Source of the DNA: Cordia subcordata
Taxonomy: Eukaryota > Streptophyta > Magnoliopsida > Boraginales > Cordiaceae
Assembly (NCBI GenBank): GCA_028554755.1
Contig: JAPTOF010000011.1
Location: 1,364,001-1,428,000 of the forward strand
Length of the DNA: 64,000 bases
Reading direction: 5' to 3'
In this document: piece after piece, positions 22,363-35,690 of the stretch
Numbering within the stretch: the stretch's first letter is position 1
How the letters are laid out: every line of letters starts with the position of its first letter
Notes under the pieces: model-generated
Database searches by the model: none
Told to the model about the DNA's origin: nothing
What the model saw: only the letters and a program-made list of their open reading frames with translations
Program-made: the position numbers and the translations under genes

Positions 22363-25300
22363 ATGGCTTCTTCGGAAGCCGATTCCCGGCTAAACCAAGT
22401 GGTTGTCCCTGCCTTGGAGAAGGTCATCAAGAACGGCTCTTGGCGCAAACACTCTAAGCTCGTCCACCAGTGCAAATCCCTTATCGAAAACCTCTCCTCA
22501 CCCAATCCTACCCCTCCTAGCCCTGCTTCTCCCTCCGATCCCGACTCCTCATCCTCCGTGGCAGCCCCCGGCGTCCTCCTCGAACTCTCCTTATCCGATT
22601 CCGAGCTCATCTTAACCCCTCTTATCAACGCCGCCTCCTCCGGCCACCTCAAGATCGCCGAGCCTGCCATCGACGCTGTTCAGAAACTCATCGCTCACGG
22701 TTATCTCCGTGGGGAGGCCGACTCCACTTCTGGACCTGATGGTAGGCTTTTGGCCAAATTGATCGAAGCGATTTGTAAATGTCACGATTTAGGTGATGAA
22801 TCTGTTGAGTTGCTTGTGATTAAGACTATTCTCTCGGCGGTCACCTCCCTTTCGCTGCGAATCCATGGTGACTCGTTGCTGTTGATCGTGCGGACTTGTT
22901 ATGATATTTACTTAGGGAGTAAGAATGTGGTGAACCAAACGACCGCGAAAGCGTCATTGATTCAGATGCTGGTGATTGTGTTTCGGAGGATGGAGGCTGA
23001 TTCGTCCACGGTTCCGCTTCAGCCGGTTGTGTTGGCGGAGTTAATGGAGCCGGTGGAGAAGTCAGATGCTGATGGGAGTATGACTGTCTTTGTTCAGGGG
23101 TTTATAACGAAGATAATGCAGGATATTGATGGGGTTTTGAATCCTGGGACACCTAGGGCTGGGATTCTGGCGAGCGGGGCCCATGATGGGGCGTTTGAGA
23201 CTACTACCTCGACCGTGGAATCCACTAATCCGGCGGATTTGTTGGATTCGACCGATAAGGATATGTTGGATGCTAAGTATTGGGAGATTAGTATGTACAA
23301 GACGGCCTTGGAAGGAAGGAAAGGAGAGTTGGTGGATGGGGAGGGAGAGAGGGACGATGATTTAGAGGTTCAGATTGGAAACAAGTTAAGGCGGGATGCA
23401 TTTTTGGTGTTCCGTGCATTGTGTAAGCTGTCCATGAAGACTCCACCTAAGGAGGCGCTAGCAGATCCCCAGTTAATGAGGGGAAAGATTGTTGCGCTGG
23501 AGTTGCTCAAAATTTTGTTGGAGAATGCAGGGGCAATATTTCGAACTAGTGAAAGGTACAAACTTGATTATACCCATCACATTTTATTTTTTATAGTATG
23601 CCTCTGTATTTATTTTCTAGCTCGGGGAAAGTGTCGTACCTTCCTTTTTTTAATCTTTCCTTTTCCTCTCCAAGTGAAAGTTTGGCAGATTGTGGTTTTG
23701 CACGTGTTTCATGTATTATGCTTAGTGGAAATAGCGTGCCTATGGTGCTTGTATTGTATTGGTTACATGCTTAGTCGAGATAGTAAGGTTGTTTAGTAGT
23801 GTCTGTTTCCTTGTGACTGAGTACATACAACTGATAAACAATTTGTCATAAAATGACGACTGTAATGATACCATCTCTCATCCATGTGCCCAGCAATGGA
23901 CTTGTTAGATAAATAGAACAGACGGTGTATAATGAAGTAGGAAGAGTTCAGTATCTTAGGATTATCTTTGTGGGAGCACGTTTTGTGCTTTTGATTTCAT
24001 ATGGAATAATTGAAATATTGATTATTTAGTCAGCGAAAATGTATTCTAATTGGCATGTTTCCTTGTTCAGTAGGTTGGACATTAGTGTGCTCTTTGATTG
24101 GTGAGTGATGCAATGATGTATCCTCTGTTTTCTCTTTTGTTCTTTTTGATTGAAGTTAGTACATGATATAAATGATTACACCATAGGAGAGTAGTTAATT
24201 GAACTTTTGATTGGGAGGAGAAAAACATTGAATTCAGACTGCTAGTAAAAATGAATGAAGCAGACATTAAATGTTTGGAAAAGGTCGCTGACAAGAACAA
24301 GTGACTGTCATTTGTGATGAAAGTTATGCCAAAGCCCTGATATGAAGTTTTGGTATATAATGAAGTTACAGTCAGTTCCACATCGATGTTCGTGAAGAGA
24401 ATGTTTAGGATCCGAAGCGTATGTATTGCTTAGGATCAGAAGGGTGGATATACCTGAGTATGCGGCATTGTTCTATGCCAGAAGAGAAACTGGTGAGCAA
24501 TTATGGATGTTAACAAGATGCCCTGGGTGAGCATATTTTGATTTTCAGGCTTAGCATGAGTGGGAGATCAAGATTTAAGGAGAGAAATGCAGTTAGAGAA
24601 TCTAATCCGATGTTATTATGTCTATCTAGCAAAGGAAAGGCAGCAAAAGATGAACATGAAAATGTTCTAGGACCATGCACTTCTTTCTTTAGGTTTGAAA
24701 AGAGTGGTCAATGGTGTTGCATGCAGAAACTGTGGAGGTGTTTAATGGTGAAAAGTGCATGCAGTGTGCTATGCGGTTGAAATATACCTAGAGAGTTGAT
24801 AGGATAGATCAATAGGAAGGTGATTGGATGAACTTGTCAGTAAAAGCATATGTTGATTGAAAATTTACAAAAACCACTAAATCATGTGAACACATATTTC
24901 CAATAAATAAGGGTGGTGGAATGATGTTTACACATATGTCATAATAGTTTAGATGAGATTAGTTGAACTAAATAGAGGTACAGATGGCTCTAAAGCAGCA
25001 TGTCTACTGCATGAGACGGACATCTGGAATTTCTATTTAACATTATAATGGAGAATTATGAGGTACGTCTTAAGAAGATAAGTGCCCCTTGTCTTCTTGA
25101 TTAGACTTATTATCAATCCTTACTAAATGAGGGCCCCTCCAGTGTTCCTAGGAAGCAATTTGGTGAACAGTGGAATAGCTCTTCCTGCTTGGTGAAGCAA
25201 CACAAAGCGTGAGGGATAAGGTCTGTGATGTTTACTGTCTTTTTTCTGTAAAGAGTTCCAAAGAAGCTATTGATTGCCTATTCTCCTCTATTAATTCTCT

Positions 25301-28300
25301 GAAACCCTTTTGGCCCATCTATAACCAACAAGTAGAGTTTGCTGGTGCTATACAAATTTCTGTTTAAGTCAGCTTTACAGAAGAAGCAAAAAAATGGTGA
25401 CTGTTTCACAATGGAGCACCTTGATGCATCTTTCAAATTTTCTGGAGGAGAGTAGTGTTAGAACTTTTCTTGAGAAGAAGAGAAATTTGCACAAAGACTA
25501 AGGGCTGACCTTATAAATACTCTTTTTTTCATTACTGGATTCAGACAGTTTATTGATGATTTTTTTTTTTTAATTTTTAAATATACTGAAATATTAGATA
25601 TGTACACAAGGTTGTACAGGTAAATCACATGGTTTGCACCCTGCTGTTTCATGCTTCTTGAAAGCTTTGACATCTACAGGGGAAAAGCAAACAGGTGGAG
25701 CCAAAGTCTATGAGACTGGTATTGCATAGGGTGAGGACATTCTTAGTTTACCTTAGGATGTGGTCATATGAGCCATTAGAACATCAATTTTCGGTGAGGA
25801 CTTTCTTCGTTTACCTTAGGATGTGGTCATATGAACTATTAGAAAATCAATTTTCTTGCTGAATAAATAGAGCTCCTGTGGAGTTGAATTGAAAAAACCA
25901 TGTTATTGGACTGTAGATATCATTTGCTTTCATATTGACCTTGAGGAAAAGCTAATCCTGACGTGTACTTTCAATCTGTTCTCTCTCTGTGTCATACTGA
26001 GTCATTTCCTCCTAATCCTTGGAATAAATCTCCCATGTTTTGTTCTTGTTATCTTTTGCTCTAATTGTCTTCTTTACATCCCCAATTTTAGTGAGCTGCT
26101 GAACACCATTTTTGCTTCACTAAAAACCTAGAGAAGCTAAGACCTTTGGTATGCTGGTGATGATCAATGTCAACTCAGAAAAATGCATATTTGGTGACAG
26201 TGGAGAAACTATTATGTGGACTGCCCCTTCTGGGTTCAATATTGGTAGCTTATTTATCTTACGAGAAGGTGGATGAGAAGGAGGAGGAAGGGGTCCCATT
26301 AATTATGTGGATGTTACATATCGAAGTTATATAGAGTGGCTGCAGTTGTGAAATTTTTATTTATAAAAATTGTTCATGCTTATAATCCTCCCACCAATGC
26401 AGATCAATTGTGATCCTTAAATTCTTTTCTATGGTTTTATTCTTGGATTTGTCGGTTGTGGTCTTGTCTTGCTGTTGATGCACTTTCTGTCTTATACCCA
26501 ATCCAGCCTGTCAAACTAAATCTTGATGGGTTTATAAATTTTCTGGACTGTGTCAGAGAAGTTGGACTTCCTTTCTGTAATTTGGATATTTGAATTGTCC
26601 TTTGTTAGGCTTATCTTTTCGGTCCTCTATTTCTTTCATTTTTATAGTAGTGCTTATGCCACGTTCTTTATACTTACCATTGTTCTCATTTGTTTGAACA
26701 GATTTTTAGGTGCAATTAAGCAGTACTTGTGTCTGTCGCTATTGAAAAACAGTGCATCAACCCTTATGATTGTTTTCCAGCTATCTTGCTCAATTTTCAT
26801 TAGCCTAGTGTCAAGATTTAGAGCTGGACTGAAGGCAGAGATTGGAGTATTTTTCCCTATGATAGTTCTTAGAGTATTGGAAAACGTTGCTCAACCCAAT
26901 TTCCAGCAGAAGATGATTGTGCTTCGCTTTCTTGAGAAGCTGTGCATTGATTCCCAGATATTGGTGGACATATTCCTTAACTACGACTGTGATGTCAATT
27001 CTTCAAACATATTTGAGAGGTATTTTCTGTTTATAACTTCATTATTCAGATTTGTTTAAGCAAGTCATCTGAATCATTAATTCCTTGAAGGATTGACCAG
27101 TTGGAGGCTGATCTGGTAGGCTTATTATCTGTCGTTTCTGTTTTAGTTTAGAGAATTGTGAGTAATTTTAACTTGTCATCACAATAATATTACAGAATGG
27201 TGAATGGACTGCTTAAAACTGCTCAAGGTGTGCCACCTGGTACTGCAACTACACTGTTGCCGCCTCAAGAGGCAACCATGAAGCTTGAAGCTATGAAGTG
27301 CTTAGTAGCTATCCTGAAGTCAATGGGAGACTGGATGAACAAGCAATTGAGAATTCCAGATCCGCAATCTACTAAGAAATTTGAAATAGCAGACAACAGT
27401 TATGAACCAGGAAGTATGCCAATGGCAAATGGAAATGGGGATGACTCTCCTGAAACTTCTGAGTCTCATTCTGAGGCCTCGAATGAAGTTTCTGATGCAT
27501 CCGCTATCGAGCAGCGTCGTGCTTACAAACTTGAACTACAGGCAAGCCATATATATCTGTTTGTTTTAACCAAATCTCTCTAAATTAGATGTTTTGCTGC
27601 CAATTTTCCAATGGAATATACACATGGAATCTAATGGAGAATTTATGGCAGGAAGGTATATCTCTTTTCAATCGCAAGCCCAAGAAAGGAATTGAATTCC
27701 TAATAAACGCAAATAAAGTTGGAAGCTCGCCGGAGGAGATTGCGGTTTTCCTCAAGAATGCCTCTGGATTAAATAAGACTATGATTGGTGACTATCTTGG
27801 AGAAAGGGAGGAGTTATCATTAAGAGTGATGCATGCTTATGTGGATTCCTTCGACTTTCAAGGTATGGAGTTTGATGAGGCTATCAGGGCATTTCTACAG
27901 GGATTTAGGCTGCCCGGTGAGGCACAGAAGATTGACCGAATCATGGAAAAATTTGCTGAACGATACTGCAAGTGTAATCCAAAGGCATTTGCGAGCGCAG
28001 ACACGGCCTATGTCCTTGCTTACTCTGTTATAATGCTTAACACTGATGCTCACAACCCTATGGTCAAGAATAAGGTATATTGATTTGGGCAAACCCTGAA
28101 ATAATGCTATGCATTATGCTGAGATTTAATGAAATGCTAATTTTTCCTTTTGAATCTATCCTTCAGATGTCAGCTGATGATTTTATAAGGAACAACCGTG
28201 GGATAGATGATGGCAAAGATTTGCCCGAGGAGTATATGAGATCATTGTATGAGCGAATATCAAAAAATGAGATTAAAATGAAAGAAGATGATTTTGCTGT

Positions 28301-31300
28301 CCAACAGAGACAATCTGTAAACTCAAACAGAATTTTAGGTTTAGACAATATTTTGAATATTGTGATCCATAACCGAGGGGAAGATAATCAAATGGAGACC
28401 AGTGATGATCTCATGAGACACATGCAGGAGCAATTCAAAGAGAAAGCTCGCAAATCTGAGTATGACTAACTTGCTTAATGTTTGTGTCTAATTTATGATT
28501 ACTTCTCTCTTGATGCTAGTGGCCATTATGTGCTTTATGATTTACCAAAAATGCAATATGAATTCAGCTGCTGCTTTATATATATATATATATATATATA
28601 TTAATATATATATATATATTAATATGTTTTAATTAGGAAAAGCTCTCTGCAAAGCTCTCTCTGATTTATAGTCTAGTTCTCCTAGCTATCAGAATATCTG
28701 CATGTTGTTTCTACTTAGTCACGTGTAAAAATGAGTATGAGCTGTCATTACTAGATATTTCTTGTATCTCTTCTACAGCTGTCCCTAAGTTAATTAGGAG
28801 ATTCCAGACTCTAAAAGTCTGTAAATACCTGTCCTACATTTCTCATTAATGAAATATCTCTTCCCTCAAACGTTTCTATCTTCTCTCTATTTCATATATT
28901 TGTTGACAAAATAAATTTCAGAATGAATCTAACTTTTATTTAATACTGCATATAACACGAGTTTTGTATAATAGGCTGCTTTTTATTTTTTATTTTATGT
29001 TTTTAAAAGTTAACTCATTGCAAGAAAAAGTAATGTGTTTGGTTAGAGACAAATTGATTCTAAACCGAATTTAATCTTTTCTTTAATCACGTGTGTAATG
29101 CAAATTTTATTCAACAAACTACTTTTTATCTTTCAGTTCGGATTCTAAAATTAAAATTTTTATGATTTTCTATTTGATTATAGACTTCCTGTTGAATGAT
29201 TTTGTCTAGTATTTTCTTTTTTAATTTCCTTTGCTTTAATAAAAGGAAAAAAAGCCCTTCATCATAAGGCTTTGTTTGCTAAAGTTTGATGGCATGGGGG
29301 AATATGAGAAAAATTAAAACCTCATGTTTGGGGTTGGGGGGTGGTTTTGGGATTTAAACTATAACTCTTGGGTTTCAGGATACCCATCCCATTCTTTTCC
29401 ATGATGAATGAAGTCAAGTTATTTTGGGGAGACAAACTACCATGGGGAAAATTGTTTTGAGGGGGGGGGGGGGGAGGAAAAGAATAAATACAGTTAAACT
29501 GGACATAAATGTCGATGCAGTGGTCTTGTCTCAAGCTGAAGGTGCAGACTTTCTGCGCCATTATGTTTTATTATTTGTTTTCCTCGTTGAGCTTTTATTT
29601 GTTCTTAAAACATAGGCAAAAAGATTAGTACCATGGAATCATTTTTGTCCTCCTGAGCTATACGAACTGTCAGAATTTTCTTAACATGCAACTTGGTTTG
29701 GGGATTTGTAGGTCAGTTTATTATGCGGCAACAGATGTAGTGATCCTCAGGTTCATGATTGAGGTATGCTGGGCACCTATGTTGGCTGCTTTCAGTGTTC
29801 CTCTAGACCAAAGTGATGATGAAGTTGTAATAGCTCATTGTCTGGAAGGCTTTCACTGTGCAATCCATGTTACTGCTGCAATGGCTATGAAAACTCACAG
29901 AGATGCGTTTGTGACCTCACTGGCAAAGTTTACTTCCCTCCACTCTCCTGCGGATATTAAACAGAAAAACATTGATGCCATCAAGGTAGATATTGACTCC
30001 TAATGTTGTTGCTGTGTATAATAATCAATCTTTTGCTCCTTCTAGAATGTTCTGATAATGTGCACAGCTATCTGGTTGTAGGAAACGAAAATTGTTTCCT
30101 TTAAGGTTATATCTAATTGACTCTTTGCCAGAAAAAGGAAAGCAAAAACACTTCCAGTCCAATTGCATTCCAATTGGAAAGATTAATAATAGCTTATAAT
30201 AGGCTTGGGCTATAAAATATCCTTGTGCTGTTATCACTAATATTTTCAGGTTCTTTATTTTTTTCCTACAGATGCTACAAAAATAATACTATTTCTTTTT
30301 CTATTTGTTCTTTTTCAAGTTGACTAATTTATGGATTCTCGTATTTTTTTGGGAGCTGACCAACCTAAACTTTGGCTACAAGTTTTTTCCATTGTCAGAA
30401 TGCAAACCATTTTCAGACCCATTACATAGCTTTTGATTAGTCTAAATGCTGAATCTTATTGGTTTTATCTATTGTAGAAGGATACTTTACCCTTGGTAAA
30501 AGAATGAGAAAATTTATCTCATGCTTTGATCATTTCTCATTTGGCAAATCTAGTTATTGGTGTCAAATTTCTTTGTTTATTTTCTCTTTTGGGGGTTTGA
30601 ACAAAAGAGAACAGGTAAGAATTTGTTAAACTATTCAGTATGATGTCTTGTTTAACCTAAGACGTTCATGAGTTAATGCATAGGTGCTTCTTTAATCAAT
30701 ATAATCTGGGAAAAGAGCTTTTTTATTGACGAAAAACTTGATGGAGTTGAGATGAGTAGCTTATTCCTTATCTTCTTCCTCTTCTTGTTGCTGCCTTTTG
30801 CTAGGTGATTACAGAAGGTTCCCTTCTGATGCCTGAACATCTTTGGTTTCATTTTCGGATTTTACTTAGTTCCTTTCCTGAAGTTACAGAATTATGAAAT
30901 TTGAGAGTTTTAGTTTTTCTTTACGTGCAACAGGCAATTGTTACAATTGCAGATGAGGAAGGAAATCACTTACAGGAGGCCTGGGAGCATATTTTGACAT
31001 GCATATCTCGGTTTGAACACTTGCATCTCTTGGGAGAAGGTGCTCCTCCAGATGCCACTTTCTTTGCGATCCCTCAGAATGAGCTTGAGAAATCAAAGCA
31101 AGCCAAATCAAATATTCTTCCTGTTTTGAAGAAGAAGGGACCTGGGAAGATTCAAAATGCGGCTTCAGCTGTGAGAAGGGGTTCATATGATAGTGCTGGT
31201 ATTGGCGGAAATGTATCTGCAGCTATCACTTCTGAACAGATGAGCAACTTGGTCTCTAACCTAAACATGTTGGAGCAAGTTGGTGAAATCAACCATATAT

Positions 31301-34151
31301 TCATACGGAGTCAAAAACTGAATAGCGAGGCAATAGTTGACTTTGTCAAGGCCCTGTGCAAGGTGTCCATGGAAGAACTGCGGTCTCCAACTGATCCACG
31401 AGTATTCAGCCTTACAAAGATCGTGGAGATTGCGTAAGTATCTATGCTTTATATTGCCCGTCCCAGACTCCCTGCCCCTTTTTCCTAGTACTGCTATTCT
31501 CATTTTATTTTACTTTCCGCTGCTCTGATTTTATTTTATTTCCTGTGGGTAGGCACTATAACATGAACCGCATCAGGCTTGTCTGGTCAAAAATCTGGCA
31601 TGTACTCTCAGATTTTTTTGTCACCATTGGATGTTCTGAAAACCTTTCAATTGCCATATTTGCAATGGATTCTTTGCGCCAGTTATCAATGAAGTTTTTG
31701 GAGCGAGAAGAGTTGGCCAATTATAATTTCCAGAATGAGTTTATGAAACCTTTTGTGATTGTCATGCGTAAGAGTAGTGCTGTTGAAATCAGAGAATTAA
31801 TTATCAGATGCGTCTCACAGATGGTACTCTCTCGTGTGAATAATGTCAAGTCTGGATGGAAGAGCATGTTTATGGTATTGAAGCCTCTCTCCCCCCCTTC
31901 CTTTGTGGGATTTCATTCTTCTGGTTATTCTTTATCAAAAAGTTCATTGGCAGTTTATCTTTACCAAGTATTTTGTTTTCTCTTTTTGGATGAACCTTTT
32001 CCAGGTCTTCACTACAGCAGCTTCTGATCACCACAAAAATATTGTCCTACTGGCCTTTGAGATAATTGAGAAGATTGTCCGAGATTATTTCCCTTACATT
32101 ACTGAGACTGAGACCACAACATTTACAGACTGTGTCAATTGTCTGATCGCATTTACCAATAGTAAATTTAATAAAGACATTAGTCTTAATGCCATTGCCT
32201 TCCTTCGTCTCTGTGCGGCAAAACTTGCTGAAGGAGAAGTAGGATCAGCCTCTAGAAACAGTGACAAGGAAGCTTTGGGAAAGGTTCCATTATCTTCACC
32301 CCGTAGAGGAAAAGATAAAAGATTTGAAAATGGAGATTTGGCAGATAAGGAGGATCATCTTTACTTCTGGTTTCCATTATTGGCTGGTGAGCTTACCATA
32401 AACTGCTTCATATTTTGCAGAGCTTTGGGTTGATCTAGATTTTTTAGGTTGACTGCTTGCATGATATTTTTATCCCAAAGTAGTTTCTACAGACTTGCGC
32501 ATATTCACTTAAACAGGCTGACACAATATCTCTCTCTCTCTCTCTCTCAGGGTTGTCGGAACTTAGCTTTGACCCACGGCCTGAAATCAGGAAGAGTGCT
32601 CTTCAAGTGCTATTTGATACTCTACGTAACTATGGCCATCATTTTTCATTAGCATTGTGGGAAAGAGTATTTGAATCAGTCCTATTTCCAATCTTCGATT
32701 ATGTTCGGCATGGAATTGATTCTTCTGGAGATGATTTGCAAGAGCACGGGATTGATGGTGGCACGAATGAGGTTGATCAGGATGCATGGCTTTATGAGAC
32801 TTGCACGTTGGCTCTCCAATTAATAGTAGATCTTTTTGTTAAATTTTACAACACAGTAAATCCTCTATTGAGGAAAGTGATGGTGTTATTGGTGAATTTT
32901 ATCAAGCGTCCTCATGAAAGCCTGGCTGGTATTGGTATTGCGGCGTTTGTCCGTTTAATGAGCAATGCTGGTGAACTTTTTTCTGAAGACAAATGGCTTG
33001 AAGTGGTTTTGACTCTTAAAGAAGCGGCTAATGCAACTCTTCCTGATTTCTCATTTGTTTTTAATGAAGAGACTAAAGTTTGGACACGTGAAGCAGAGTT
33101 AATTAAACAGAGCAATGATGAATCTGCTGAAGCTGGTCCTTCTGATGATGATTTGGAGACCTTAAGGAACAAATTGTATATTGCTATTTCAGATGCCAAG
33201 TGTCGAGCTGCGGTACAGCTTTTATTGATTCAGGTTAGTACATTTGTTTTTAGTCGTGTTTACTGTACACAGAAGGCTCATTCAATCTTTCTTGGAGAAT
33301 CTATATGTACGATTTTGCTAATCAAGTAAAATAGGTACTGTTGGGCTCTGCTTCAGAGCTTCCATAGTACCTTACCTGGCAACAAGTTAGAAATTTTCTC
33401 TGACCTGCCTAGTAAAATAGGTTCTATACGGCTCTTTCAGAGACAGCTTCAATTTGTGAAAGTTGATTTACAACGTGTACTGTGAGAATCCAATTTCACT
33501 TGAAGGATCTTGTGATATGTTTTTCCTGTTAATTGGCAGGCGGTTATGGAGATCTACCACATGTACAGGCATCAGCTTTCAGTTAAAAATACAATTATCC
33601 TCTTTGATGGTGTCCATGCTGTAGCTTTTCATGCTCACAAGATAAACAGTGACGCATCATTGCGTTCAAAGCTACAGGAACTTGGTTCAATGACCTACAT
33701 GCAGGATCCTCCGTTGTTACGTTTGGAAAACGAGTCTTATCAAATTTGCCTGACTTTATTACAGAATCTTGCACTGGATAGGCCTCCTAATTGTGAAGAA
33801 TCAGAAGTGGAGTCATATCTTGTCACCCTCTGCAGAGAGGTTTTACTGTTTTACATCGAAAGTGCACGCTCTGGCCAACTGTCCAGGTCATCAAATGATG
33901 GACAGACCCCTTGGCTGATTCCCCTTGGTTCTGGTAGACGGAGAGAACTGGCTGCCCGTTCACCCCTTGTTATTGCAACACTCCAGGCAATATGTAGTTT
34001 GGGAGATTCATCCTTTGAGAAGAACTTGTCATTCTTTTTCCCCCTGCTGTCAAGCTTGATAAGTTGTGAGCACGGCTCGGATGAGGTTCAGCTGGCCCTC
34101 AGTCATATGCTTAGGGAGTCTGTGGGTCCTGTTCTTCTGCGGTCATGTTGA
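22363..34151 (+). CDS. BIG2: BIG-type ARF guanine-nucleotide exchange factor (Sec7 family)
   Basis: Eleven exons: 22363-23555, 26702-27019, 27196-27541, 27652-28074, 28167-28459, 29712-29985, 30934-31433, 31553-31874, 32005-32386, 32551-33233, 33540-34151. They sum to 5346 nt (1781 residues; Arabidopsis BIG2, from memory, is about 1790), and every phase agrees. The N-terminus ([14 protein letters not shown]) and whole-length collinearity match Arabidopsis BIG2. Order: DCB dimerisation region (about 1-230), HUS domain with the NYDCD box (491-495), Sec7 domain (about 610-800) with the catalytic glutamate at 709 in RLPGEAQ, then C-terminal HDS repeats. There is no signal peptide or membrane span. 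The family swaps GDP for GTP on ARF GTPases at the trans-Golgi network, driving late secretory and vacuolar traffic. All introns are GT-AG except intron 3 (GC-AG). BIG2 rather than another BIG paralogue is inferred. Confidence 0.95.
23556..26701 (+). other. Intron 1 of the BIG-type gene (3.1 kb)
   Basis: The donor is AAAG/GTACAA and the acceptor TTTGAACAG/ATTTTT. It is by far the longest intron and holds only short chance frames. A perfect-register tandem duplication of 63 bp (25730-25792 and 25793-25855, a few mismatches) lies inside it. Confidence 0.85.
27542..27651 (+). other. Intron 3, a GC-AG intron
   Basis: The exon-intron junction reads CTACAG/GCAAGC and the end reads TTATGGCAG/GAAGG. 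No GT donor nearby keeps the frame or the conserved LELQ-EGISLF junction. The CAG/GCAAG context is the strong consensus known for GC donors, which are a small fraction of plant introns. Confidence 0.85.
28460..29711 (+). other. Intron 5, with TA tract, poly-G and a possible LTR relic
   Basis: The donor is TCTGA/GTATGA and the acceptor TTTGTAG/GTCAG. It contains a TA dinucleotide tract (about 28577-28620), a run of about 16 G (29460-29475), and at 28630-28890 a stretch resembling the U3/R end of a Ty1/Copia-type LTR (CTGTAAATACCTGTCC followed by TCTCATTAATGAAAT). The LTR reading is weak. Confidence 0.5.
32529..32550 (+). repeat. (TC)n microsatellite forming the intron 9 acceptor tract
   Basis: An uninterrupted TCTCTC run ends in the CAG acceptor of exon 10 (exon starts 32551). 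The repeat is therefore the polypyrimidine tract itself. Confidence 0.85.
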
Positions 34152-34756
34152 TTATGGCCCAGCCCCCATTATTGTCGAGTTGTATTATAATTTTTACCAA
34201 GGCTTGCAAATTTTCCCTTGTACTTTTTTATTATTGTTATGGAAATATAGTTTTACAATGTAAGATGAGTTAGCGGTGGATTTTGATCACCATGCTCTTC
34301 AGGACCTGTAGTTTATCGAGGAGCCTAGCTCCATTAAGAAATTTTAGTGTTACCAGGAATTCTGCTGCTGTATCTTCAGTCTTTCAATATGTTGATTTTT
34401 CAGTTGAACAGACTGTAGAAAGAGTTGCTCGTCTAGTACAATGTTTAGCGATTCCACTTGAAACAATAATTATCTAGTTCAATTTTGCGGGTGATAAGGC
34501 TACTATTATCTTATAACTAGAAGAGTAAGGGATAGGCCGAGGGTGTTGTTACCGTCAGTTAGCTATGGGAGCGACTTTTAGTTCTAAATGGATGATCCAC
34601 GGGTAAGCCTTAGACGGGGTAGAACTTTTAAGCATTTTATTAGTTTATATGATGAATTCTTGTAATTAATAGATAATGTCCCTAAAATGAAATGAGCAAT
34701 TTCAGAAATCAGTTCTCAGAAGTGCCAGCTGAGGCATGGTTTTTCATGCATGTAAG
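34152..34756 (+). other. 3' untranslated and downstream region of the BIG-type gene
   Basis: No open frame of note. T-rich and AT-rich stretches (about 34180-34260 and 34630-34700) could hold polyadenylation signals, but none is clear enough to choose. The end of the transcript is not defined. Confidence 0.4.
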
Positions 34757-35660
34757 GGGGCATAACTGCGTGGTGACTTGCACTTTTCAGCAACATATTC
34801 TTTGCCTTTTTCAACTTTTCTCACTGATCGACCCATCAAAGCGCATTATCCGGGGTTGCACTTCGATCAGCCTGAACTGTCATTCGTTCATAAAAAAAGA
34901 TTTGTAAGTCTGAAATAAAAATTTGTAGAATTTTTTTAAAAAAATTGTAAAATTAGTCCAAAAAACAATTTGTAGGTCAAACAAAAATTGTAGGATTACA
35001 AATCTTTTTCAGAAGTCTTACAAAAGACTTACATTTTTTTTTTAATGTACTGACAGTCTATGATCAATGATAAAATCATAATTATTACTAGTAGTATAAT
35101 ATAGCGGCTATAAATGAATGACTAAACTTTCATGGTAGACCACAATAAGCTCTGAATATTACCACAAGAAGTTGACATTAGTTAATACACAAACACAAAT
35201 ACACGGGGCATAACAGGTGGTGACTTGCACTTTTCAGCAACATTTTCTGTGCCTTTTTCAACTTTTCTCTCTGATCGACCCATAAAAGCGCATTATCTGG
35301 GGTTGCACTTCGATCCGTCTGAACTGTCATCCGTTCATAAAAAAAGATTTGCAAGCCTGAAATAAAAATTTGTAGAATTTTTAAAAAAAATTTGTAAAAT
35401 TAGTCCAAAAAACAATTTGTAGATCAAACAAAAATTTGTAAGATTACAAATCTTTTTAAGAAGTCTTACAAACGGCTTACATTTTTTTTTTTAATGTACT
35501 GATGTCAGTCTATGATCAATGATAAAATCATAATTATTACTAGTTGTATAATATAGCGGCTATAAATGATTGACTAAGCTTTCATGGTAGACCACAATAA
35601 GCTCTGAATATTACTACAAGAAGTTGACATTAGTTAATACAAAGACACAAATATACACAC
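34757..35660. repeat. 0.45-kb direct tandem duplication downstream of the gene
   Basis: Copy 1 (34757-35204) and copy 2 (35205-35660) are collinear with an offset of 447 bp and differ by few substitutions and short indels. Landmarks are GGTGACTTGCACTTTTCAGC, CTGATCGACCCAT and TAGACCACAATAAGCTCTG. Each copy contains an imperfect palindrome around AGATTTGTAAG/TTACAAATCT. Non-coding. Confidence 0.8.
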
Positions 35661-35690
35661 CAAAAAAAAATAAAAATAAAAATAAAACTT

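Noticed and set aside
22137..22670. 177-codon minus-strand open frame
   Set aside because: It lies antisense to exon 1 of the ARF-GEF gene, whose plus-strand reading is conserved. It is a shadow frame in GC-richer coding DNA.
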